Assembly: GCA_016195205.1 (NCBI GenBank)
Contig: JACQAB010000010.1
Coordinates: forward strand, 1 to 5,859
Reading direction: 5' to 3'
Origin: Pseudomonadota bacterium
GTDB lineage: Bacteria > Pseudomonadota > Alphaproteobacteria > UBA9219 > RGZA01
DNA: 5,859 nucleotides
Part shown: piece by piece, positions 1-4,658 of the stretch
Layout of the letters: every line of letters begins with the position of its first letter
Numbering within the stretch: the stretch's first letter is position 1
Notes under the pieces: model-generated
Databases searched by the model: none
The model's input: the letters and a program-made list of their open reading frames with translations, nothing else
Told to the model about the DNA's origin: nothing
Translations under genes and position numbers: made by a program

Positions 1-120
1 AAATACAACGGCATCCCGCGCAAAAGCTTCCCGCTGTTTCTGAAAGAATGCGAGTTCCGCTTCAACTACGGCTCACACCGCCAGCAACTATTTACTTTAA
101 CCAAATGGTGCTTTACTTAA
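1..120 (+). CDS. IS1595-family (ISXO2-like) transposase, C-terminal fragment
   Basis: Frame 1 is open from the window edge to a TAA at 118-120 and encodes 39 residues. It contains KYNGIPRK, then LFLKECEFRFNYG and a short tail ending KWCFT. The NKYNGI...LFLKECEFRFN block is the familiar C-terminal signature of IS1595/ISXO2-like DDE transposases, which cut and join DNA at the element ends. The catalytic residues lie upstream, outside the window, so I cannot tell whether the full gene is intact. The stop codon abuts the terminal inverted repeat at 121-140, as expected at the right end of such an element. Family assignment rests on motif recognition, not on a search. Confidence 0.85.
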   Translation, partial: KYNGIPRKSFPLFLKECEFRFNYGSHRQQLFTLTKWCFT

Positions 121-140
121 GGCTTATCTACGACAGCCCC
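121..140. repeat. Right terminal inverted repeat of the IS
   Basis: This 20-bp segment directly follows the transposase stop codon. Its outer end is CAGCCCC on the plus strand (GGGGCTG inward). The partner repeat is outside the window, so the inner limit is approximate. A near copy with 6 nt removed lies inside hemH at 5219-5232. Confidence 0.65.
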
Positions 141-164
141 GAAAATTAAGCTGGTTTCCTTAAG

Positions 165-191
165 CTGACAGAAATTTTAAAGCGCGATAAT
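165..191 (+). promoter_or_regulatory. Weak candidate promoter for the 206-820 gene
   Basis: CTGACA (165-170) resembles a -35 box and GATAAT (186-191) a -10 box, but the spacer is only 15 nt. Using TAATAG (188-193) gives 17 nt with a poorer -10. The site lies between the IS end and the start at 206. An 8-bp direct repeat TTAAGCTG (146-153 and 160-167) overlaps its upstream edge. This is pattern-based only. Confidence 0.25.
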
Positions 192-205
192 AGTGAGACA
201 AAGAT

Positions 206-820
206 ATGGTTAGCAACGCAACAACCAGCCGAGGCCGGTGGATTAACCTCGATGGTTTCACGGGCACGGATTATGTCCCGAAGTCGCTTGACAACGACGG
301 CGGTGGCGGTAATGACATGGAGCCTTATAACTTCTGGCTTAGACAGCTTCCAAGCGACGATCTTCATATTATTTACCCCTATGATGGAATGCTGCGCTAT
401 CTCGGCCCGCCGCAGGAAAGCCGGGATAAAAAAAACTGCGCAACCATAACAGCGCGCTTTGAAGTTATTGCCAGCTGTCCTAAATCCGGAATGAAGCTTG
501 CCGATCCGGCACACCCGGAATATGTGGATCTCGATCACAACCAGATCACGCTAGCGCAACATAAACTGCAGGGTTTGCTCGCCGATCTGAAAAAACTGCC
601 GTGGAAGGATTTTCGCCGCGATGCCGATCCCTACGGCGATCCGGCCCAGGCCGAACAGCTGCTGCCGCTGACGCAGCAGAGCCTGCAAGAACTGGGAAAG
701 GCCCAGCAGGCGATGCAGCCCAAGATAGAGGCGCTCGAAAAATACCAGAAAGAGCATCCACCCGAGGATCATTGCCGGGCGCAGACCTCAGCCTTGCCCA
801 AGCTGCAGCCACTGGCATGA
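206..820 (+). CDS. Hypothetical protein with C-terminal coiled-coil-like region
   Basis: This 204-residue protein belongs to no family I recognise. Residues 1-40 are rich in Gly, Asn and Asp, with a GGGG run at about 33-36. Residues 38-110 look like a compact globular segment (EPYNFWLRQLPSDDLHI, then YDGMLRYLGPP) with two cysteines near 79 and 91. Residues 112-185 are rich in Leu, Gln, Lys and Glu, end in EALEKYQKEHPPED, and are likely helical or coiled coil. There is no signal peptide or membrane segment. The ATG at 206 has only a purine-rich GAGACAAAG upstream. The ATG at 317 (Met38) is a plausible alternative start that would drop the low-complexity N-terminus. The gene converges on rho with 92 bp between stops, starts 65 bp after an IS end, and may be an accessory insertion. 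Codon pattern and length favour a real gene, but its function is unknown. Confidence 0.55.
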   Translation: MVSNATTSRGRWINLDGFTGTDYVPKSLDNDGGGGNDMEPYNFWLRQLPSDDLHIIYPYDGMLRYLGPPQESRDKKNCATITARFEVIASCPKSGMKLADPAHPEYVDLDHNQITLAQHKLQGLLADLKKLPWKDFRRDADPYGDPAQAEQLLPLTQQSLQELGKAQQAMQPKIEALEKYQKEHPPEDHCRAQTSALPKLQPLA

Positions 821-850
821 AGTTTTGAAAAATGAGGACCGGAAATACTT

Positions 851-874
851 GGGGCCCCGGCTTTCGCCGGGACA
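851..874. repeat. REP-like GC-rich palindrome
   Basis: CCCGGC (856-861) and GCCGGG (866-871) form a perfect 6-bp stem. The loop is TTTC on the plus strand and GAAA, a GNRA tetraloop, on the minus strand. The flanks GGGG and GAC complete the form common to dispersed intergenic palindromes of proteobacteria. It lies between two convergent genes, the usual place for REP elements, and follows the rho-proximal hairpin. It could help stop transcription from either side. Only one copy is present here, so dispersal in the genome is inferred. Confidence 0.55.
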
Positions 875-876
875 GT

Positions 877-913
877 AGCTTTTCTAAGCTCATACCTCGG
901 CTTCAGAAAAGCT
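877..913 (-). terminator. Hairpin at the rho stop codon, possible terminator or 3' stabiliser
   Basis: AGCTTTTCT (877-885) pairs perfectly with AGAAAAGCT (905-913). After one bulged base at 904, AAGC (886-889) pairs with GCTT (900-903), leaving a 10-nt loop. That gives 13 base pairs in all. On the rho strand the hairpin begins at the last base of the stop codon and no U-run follows, so a classical intrinsic terminator is doubtful. Together with the GC-rich palindrome at 851-874 it forms a double hairpin between convergent genes. Confidence 0.45.
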
Positions 914-2037
914 TACTGATTCATCGAATCAAAGAAATCGTGGTTGCTCTTGGTGGTTTTGAGCTTATCCAGCAGGAATTCAATGCTGTCGGTAACGCCC
1001 ATCGGCAGCAGGATGCGGCGCAGCACCCACATTTTGGTGAGGGTGGGCTTGTCGACCAGCAGCTCTTCCTTGCGGGTGCCCGACTTGGAAATGTCGATGG
1101 CCGGGAAGGTGCGCTTGTCGGCCAGTTTGCGGTCGAGGACGATTTCCGAATTGCCGGTGCCCTTGAATTCCTCGAAAATCACTTCGTCCATGCGCGAGCC
1201 GGTGTCGATCAGCGCCGTGGCGATGATGGTCAGCGAGCCGCCCTCTTCGATGTTTCTTGCCGCGCCGAAAAAGCGCTTGGGCCGCTGCAGGGCGTTGGCG
1301 TCGACGCCGCCGGTCAGCACCTTGCCGGACGAGGGCACCACGGTGTTGTAGGCACGCGCGAGCCGGGTGATCGAGTCGAGCAGAATTTCGTCAATGAGCA
1401 GCACGATGAGGTAAACTTCCTTGTGGTTGGCGGTGATGGCATGCGCGATGTTCTGCATGATCACGGTTTTGCCGGTCCGGGGCTGAGCGACGATCAGCGC
1501 GCGCTGGCCCTTGCCCAGGGGCGCCACCAGCTCGATGATCCGGGTGGTCAAATCCTTGCTTTTGGGATCGACCACCTCGAGGTTCAGCTTGCTGGTGGGG
1601 TAAAGCGGCGTGAGATTGTCGAAATTGATGCGGTGGCGGATTTTATCGGGATCGTCGAAATTGATAGTATTTACCTTCAATAGCGCGAAATAACGCTCGC
1701 CGTCCTTGGGCGAGCGGATCTGGCCCTCCACGGTGTCGCCGGTGCGCAAGCCGAATTTGCGGACCTGGCTGGGGCTGACGTAAATATCGTCCGGGCCGGG
1801 CAGATAGTTGGATTCCGGCGAACGCAGAAAGCCGAAGCCGTCCTGCAGCACTTCCAAAACGCCGTCGCCGGAAATGGGCACGTCTTTCTCGGCCAGCGAT
1901 TTCAGGATGGCGAACATCATGTCCTGCTTGCGCAGGGTGCCGGCGTTTTCGATCTGCAACTCTTCGGCGAAAGCCAGCAGTTCCTGCGGCGTTTTGCCTT
2001 TCAGGTCTTTCAGATTCATCGGGCCGACGGTGGTCAT
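913..2037 (-). CDS. rho: Transcription termination factor Rho with a ~50-residue internal in-frame deletion
   Basis: Rho is a hexameric RNA helicase that ends transcription in the cytoplasm. This copy has 374 residues; the family usually has about 420. The N-terminal domain (about 7-50, MNLKDLKGK...RKQDMMFAIL) and the RNA-binding cold-shock domain (about 55-125, GDGVLEVLQDGFGFLR) are normal. The Walker A motif is AQPRTGKT at 184-191, the Q-loop GKVLTGGVDANALQR at 238-252, the R-loop EFKGTGN at 290-296, and the arginine finger is Arg322 in SGTRKEEL. VLLIDE (212-217) joins directly to ILLDSITRL (218-226). By the E. coli sequence as I know it, this removes residues 212-261, between catalytic Glu211 and Walker B Asp265, including the Arg212 valve. 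The seam is at 1386/1387. The ATG at 2037 was chosen because it is the first in frame; Met7 aligns with the E. coli start. Neither has a Shine-Dalgarno site. The protein should be inactive unless the deletion is an assembly error. Confidence 0.93.
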   Translation of the reverse strand: MTTVGPMNLKDLKGKTPQELLAFAEELQIENAGTLRKQDMMFAILKSLAEKDVPISGDGVLEVLQDGFGFLRSPESNYLPGPDDIYVSPSQVRKFGLRTGDTVEGQIRSPKDGERYFALLKVNTINFDDPDKIRHRINFDNLTPLYPTSKLNLEVVDPKSKDLTTRIIELVAPLGKGQRALIVAQPRTGKTVIMQNIAHAITANHKEVYLIVLLIDEILLDSITRLARAYNTVVPSSGKVLTGGVDANALQRPKRFFGAARNIEEGGSLTIIATALIDTGSRMDEVIFEEFKGTGNSEIVLDRKLADKRTFPAIDISKSGTRKEELLVDKPTLTKMWVLRRILLPMGVTDSIEFLLDKLKTTKSNHDFFDSMNQ

Positions 2038-2046
2038 AAGGAGGTT

Positions 2047-2144
2047 TAGGGGCTAGGGGGCAAGGGAAAGGCGTTAGGAACTAGGACTTGGGCGTTAGGA
2101 AATTTCTTTCCTAGGGCCTAGAGCCTAAGGCCCAGGGCCTCGGT
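2047..2144. repeat. Degenerate 7-bp repeat array with mirrored strand sense
   Basis: The 98 bp divide into 14 heptamers. From 2047 they read TAGGGGC, TAGGGGG, CAAGGGA, AAGGCGT, TAGGAAC, TAGGACT, TGGGCGT and TAGGAAA. The centre is TTTCTTT (2103-2109). Then come CCTAGGG, CCTAGAG, CCTAAGG, CCCAGGG and CCTCGGT. The left units share TAGG and the right units share CCTA, its reverse complement. An 11-bp direct repeat GGCGTTAGGAA occurs at 2070-2080 and 2091-2101. The array begins 9 bp upstream of the rho start codon. It resembles in style the heptameric STRR sequences of cyanobacteria, but no relationship is claimed. Confidence 0.75.
2096..2113 (-). repeat. Central hairpin of the heptamer array
   Basis: TAGGAAA (2096-2102) and TTTCCTA (2107-2113) form a perfect 7-bp stem around a 4-nt loop that reads GAAA on the rho strand. 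A second hairpin lies beside it: GGGCCT (2114-2119) pairs with AGGCCC (2128-2133). Both would form in the rho leader RNA. Confidence 0.55.
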
Positions 2145-2148
2145 CTTT

Positions 2149-2213
2149 GGGGATTCATGGAGTTAAGGCAAGAACCAAAAGAGGTAAGGGAGAAACGGAG
2201 AAACGGAGAAACG
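2149..2213. repeat. Octamer repeat element with core shared with the hemE-end array
   Basis: Three exact copies of GAGAAACG lie at 2190-2213. Upstream, GGGGATTC (2149-2156) is followed by TGGAGTTAAGGC (2158-2169). The same two blocks occur at 5585-5592 (GGGGATTC) and 5600-5612 (TGGAGTTAATGGC), separated there by a few more bases. The purine-rich stretch 2170-2189 links the core to the exact repeats. The shared core suggests one repeat family with variable octamer arms. Confidence 0.6.
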
Positions 2214-2295
2214 CTTGAAAATGCAGCGCTTTTTCCGAAAAAGACGAACCAAGGGAGCGGCCCGCCGAAACCAGAACATCAATATTGTCTCGATA

Positions 2296-4083
2296 TTAGC
2301 CGCCCCCGGGCGCAGGCGTCAAGGCTTTTTTCCGTGTAGCCGCGGGGTCCTCGGCCGCGGCGGCATAGTCCGGATTCAGGTAGCGCTCGCGGATTTTTTT
2401 GAACTGTTCGACTTCCGTCTTCCAGGAGCCCGCGATAGCGTCGGCGCTCTCGCCTTTCACAAGCTTGTCTTTGACCGTTGTCTTTCCGGCCATCAGCCTT
2501 GTCCAGTCGCCTTCGTTCAGCTTGAAGAAACCGTAACCTTTTTCATCGGGGGTATTAACAGGCATGTCCTTGGGCCTTGCGTCAAAGAAAGCCTTCAGGA
2601 TATGGGCATTGGTCCGCAGCGGATCGAAGGCTTTTGCATCGGTTACCTTGAGTTTCACGCCCCTGACCAGTTTGTCTTGATGTATCGGATCGGGCGCCAT
2701 GCCATCGATCTCCCGGGGCGTGTAGGCCACGCGCTCAAACTCCACGCCTTTCAGCCCCACTGCATTAAGTTTATTGGCCAGCGCCTGGGCTTCTTTTTCG
2801 CTTTTTATCCAGGGCGCGCCGGCCACCGTGAACTGCCCCCTTTTAAGTCCGCGGCCGGTGTTTACATCGGTGTTTTCCAGGAAAGACGCCGTGGCCGCAT
2901 AGGCTTGTCTTTCCTCATCGCCGGGAAGGTTGGGGCTGGTTGGAATCCACGAAAGCCCGGTATCACGCCAATGCATGTTGCGCTTCCAGCCTTCCATGGG
3001 CACAACACTCAGGTTCAAACCCTTCAGGCTTTGTGGTGTGTCGCTTCCTTTCTGAAAAAGCATGGGTTCTTTCACGAACATCTTCGCCAATTCATCCACG
3101 GTCATGCCATGCGCGGTAGGGATGGCAAGCTGGCTGACAAAAGACTGGTTGCCTGGCTCAGCAACATGCCCGGCCACATAATCGCCGCCCATGGGATTAG
3201 CCCGGCCCAACACCATAAAGGGCATGCCCTTTGCAAAAGCACTGTCTTTCTTCTCAAGGGCCGCCTGCATGGCCAGAGCCATGGTAGCGACGTAGGTATA
3301 ATAGCGCAGGCCGACATCCTGGACATCGAACACCATCGCGTCGACATCTTTCAGCATCTCGGGCGTGGGTTTTTTTGTCTTGCCGTAAAGGCTGTGAACC
3401 GGCAGGCCGGTGCTGACGTCCACGCCGCCTTTCACCTCCGCGCCCGCTGCGGCGGTGCCGCGAATGCCGTGCTCGGGCCCATAAAGCGCCACCAGGCGCA
3501 CGTTCGGGTTCGGGTTTTTGGCCATGAAATCGGCCAGATGTTCCATCGCGCCGGTTTGCGGGTTCCGGATCATCGTCGTCTGGTTGGCGATCAACCCGAT
3601 GCGAACCGGGCGGCCCAGCTCTTTGGCCAATGCTTCAAGCGCGGCAAAATTGGTATCCACCAGCACCTGCGCCCCGGTTTTGACCGCGGGCACGGCAACG
3701 GGTGTGCCTTCCTTAGACGCCACGCGCAGCACCGATGGCGTCGCGGTGCGTGGTTGTGGCGGCGCGGCCAGTTCGGGATCGGTTTTTTCAAAAGTAGGGT
3801 AGACTTTTCCTGTTTTTTTATCGGTCAGGCGGCTCATGATGAACCCTTCTTCTTTGCCGATTTTGACTTTCGTCCAGCCCTCGGCATCGGGAGACTCCAC
3901 CACTTCAAGTTCGTCCCTGCCGTTAAACAGTTTACGGATTCTTTCGCCCTTCATGCCCTTGTCTTTGCGGAACCATACGAACTGTTCCTCCCGATCAGGC
4001 TGTCCCTTTGAGTTAAGGGCAACGGCAAGCGGCACGTGAATGCGGATTTTTTCGGGCGGTTCTAAATTGCTTATACTGGTCAT
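2296..4083 (-). CDS. DUF1343 / NamZ-like exo-beta-N-acetylmuramidase with N-terminal SH3-like domain
   Basis: This 595-residue protein has a C-terminal DUF1343 domain (about 140-570), the family of Bacillus NamZ (YbbC), which removes terminal N-acetylmuramic acid from peptidoglycan fragments. Family motifs are GLIANQT (163-169), LYGPEHGIRG (200-209, with the conserved Glu204), TGLPVHSLYG (225-234), FDVQDVGLRYYTYV (252-265), LGRANPMGGDYVAGH (292-306), HGMTVDEL (325-332), VVPMEGW (360-366), WIPTSPNLP (379-387) and GAPWI (422-426). Residues about 10-87 look like a bacterial SH3 domain (LEVVESPDAEGWTKVKIGKEEGFI). A Pro/Ala-rich linker spans about 100-135. No signal peptide or membrane segment is visible, which is odd for a peptidoglycan enzyme. 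The ATG at 4083 has AGGA 5 nt upstream (4089-4092). The conserved GTNxSEGRGT-type motif is divergent here (ENTDVNTGRGL, 403-413), so specificity may differ. It sits between hemJ and rho, which are usually adjacent. Confidence 0.88.
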   Translation of the reverse strand: MTSISNLEPPEKIRIHVPLAVALNSKGQPDREEQFVWFRKDKGMKGERIRKLFNGRDELEVVESPDAEGWTKVKIGKEEGFIMSRLTDKKTGKVYPTFEKTDPELAAPPQPRTATPSVLRVASKEGTPVAVPAVKTGAQVLVDTNFAALEALAKELGRPVRIGLIANQTTMIRNPQTGAMEHLADFMAKNPNPNVRLVALYGPEHGIRGTAAAGAEVKGGVDVSTGLPVHSLYGKTKKPTPEMLKDVDAMVFDVQDVGLRYYTYVATMALAMQAALEKKDSAFAKGMPFMVLGRANPMGGDYVAGHVAEPGNQSFVSQLAIPTAHGMTVDELAKMFVKEPMLFQKGSDTPQSLKGLNLSVVPMEGWKRNMHWRDTGLSWIPTSPNLPGDEERQAYAATASFLENTDVNTGRGLKRGQFTVAGAPWIKSEKEAQALANKLNAVGLKGVEFERVAYTPREIDGMAPDPIHQDKLVRGVKLKVTDAKAFDPLRTNAHILKAFFDARPKDMPVNTPDEKGYGFFKLNEGDWTRLMAGKTTVKDKLVKGESADAIAGSWKTEVEQFKKIRERYLNPDYAAAAEDPAATRKKALTPAPGGG

Positions 4084-4147
4084 GGTTTTCCTGTCAGTGA
4101 AACAGCAGGAATTTTGGCTGAAAAAGAATAAGGAACTCTGAAATTAA

Positions 4148-4176
4148 GGGGTTTTAACAACAGGTTAAAAAGCCCC
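4148..4176 (-). terminator. Weak hairpin between hemJ and the NamZ-like gene
   Basis: TTTTAAC (4152-4158) pairs with GTTAAAA (4164-4170) around a 5-nt loop. GGGG (4148-4151) then pairs with CCCC (4173-4176) across a 2-nt bulge. On the minus strand the stem follows hemJ by about 40 nt and is trailed by TTAATTTC, a poor U-tract. It may weaken read-through from the haem genes. The rest of the 4084-4217 gap shows no convincing promoter. Confidence 0.35.
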
Positions 4177-4217
4177 GGCCCGAAACTCGGAATTCTCACG
4201 CAGACAGGGCAGGGTGC

Positions 4218-4649
4218 TCAGAAAGGCTTAAGAATTACCAGCAGCACGATCACCGCCAGCAGCAGCGCCGGGACTTCGTTGATGGTTTTCCAGAAACGCA
4301 CGCTGCGGCGGTTCTGGTCTTTCTCAAAATCTTTGCGCGCGCGGGCGAAAAAACCATGCAGCGCGAACAGCATCACCACCAACCCGAACTTGGCGTGCAT
4401 GTAGCGCTCGTGCAGCAGGTGTGGGTTCAACGCCAGCAGCCAGAGGCCGAAAAGCAGTGTGGCGATCATCGCCGGGTTGATGATCAGGCGCAGCAGCCGC
4501 TTCTCCATCACCTTGAAGGTTTCCGACGCCTCGGAGCCCGGCGTGGCCTGGGCGTGGTAAACATATAGCCGCGGCAGGTACAGCATCCCCGCCATCCAGG
4601 CGATCATGGCGATGAGGTGGAAGGAAAGAGCCCAGGGGTAAAAAGACAT
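4218..4649 (-). CDS. hemJ: Protoporphyrinogen IX oxidase HemJ (membrane protein)
   Basis: HemJ oxidises protoporphyrinogen IX to protoporphyrin IX, the step just before iron insertion, in the inner membrane. The 143 residues match the usual length. There are four membrane segments: about 7-30 (with His11 in SFHLIAMIAWMAGMLYLPRLYVY), 55-75 (IINPAMIATLLFGLWLL), 85-103 (HAKFGLVVMLFALHGFF) and 123-142 (NEVPALLLAVIVLLVILKPF). The YLPRLYVYH, MEKRLLR...NPAM, MHAKFGLV and NEVPA blocks are typical of the UPF0093/HemJ family. The ATG at 4649 lies 9 nt after the hemH stop, so the two are probably co-transcribed. Unlike its neighbours hemH and rho, this gene looks complete. Confidence 0.93.
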   Translation of the reverse strand: MSFYPWALSFHLIAMIAWMAGMLYLPRLYVYHAQATPGSEASETFKVMEKRLLRLIINPAMIATLLFGLWLLALNPHLLHERYMHAKFGLVVMLFALHGFFARARKDFEKDQNRRSVRFWKTINEVPALLLAVIVLLVILKPF

Positions 4650-4658
4650 GGGTTCAGC

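Larger units (their letters stand above)
1..140 (+). mobile_element. Right end of an IS1595-family insertion sequence
   Basis: The transposase tail is followed at once by a 20-bp segment (121-140) that, read inward from the end, is GGGGCTGTCGTAGATAAGCC. A GGGGCTGT start is typical of IS1595-family terminal inverted repeats. The element boundary is therefore placed at 140/141. IS1595 elements usually duplicate 8 bp of target, which would make GAAAATTA (141-148) the predicted target duplication. The left end and the second copy are outside the window, so both points are inferred. The element lies downstream of rho, where many alphaproteobacteria carry mnmE. Confidence 0.75.
2038..2213 (-). promoter_or_regulatory. 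C-rich, G-poor rho leader, candidate rut-like autoregulatory region
   Basis: Read on the rho strand, the 64 nt directly before the ATG (2038-2101) contain 29 C and 6 G, with CC or CT steps recurring about every 7 nt. The upstream 8-bp repeats (2190-2213) read CGTTTCTC and are also pyrimidine-rich. Rho's primary site binds YC dinucleotides in unstructured C-rich RNA, and E. coli rho is known to regulate itself through its leader. That this leader works the same way is inference. The last bases before ATG read CCTCCTT, which is the anti-Shine-Dalgarno sequence rather than a ribosome binding site. No clear promoter was found. Apart from the repeats, 2214-2295 holds only a weak AT-rich hairpin (2229-2243). 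Confidence 0.4.

Noticed and set aside
146..167. Direct repeat TTAAGCTG (146-153, 160-167) as an operator
   Set aside because: Two 8-bp copies next to an IS end are weak evidence. There is no symmetry, and no regulator gene is nearby.
546..893. Minus-strand open frame opposite the 206-820 gene
   Set aside because: Its start runs through the REP-like palindrome (RRKPGP), a common source of false proteins, and the remainder is Arg/Ala-rich without motifs.
832..1683. Plus-strand open frame of 283 codons opposite rho
   Set aside because: It overlaps the conserved rho coding sequence on the other strand, and its Gly/His/Arg-rich translation has no known motif.
2229..2243. CTTTTT/AAAAAG hairpin as terminator of the NamZ-like gene
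   Set aside because: The stem is only six A-T-rich pairs with a 3-nt loop, and no U-run follows on the minus strand.
2215..4011. Long plus-strand open frame of 598 codons opposite the NamZ-like gene
   Set aside because: It is antisense to a gene with a full set of family motifs. Its product is rich in His, Arg and Phe with no recognisable domain, as expected of a complementary-strand shadow in GC-rich DNA.
4090..4112. Imperfect palindrome around CCTGT...ACAGCAGG upstream of the NamZ-like gene
   Set aside because: The arms are short and interrupted, and they overlap the ribosome binding site by position only. Chance is likely.
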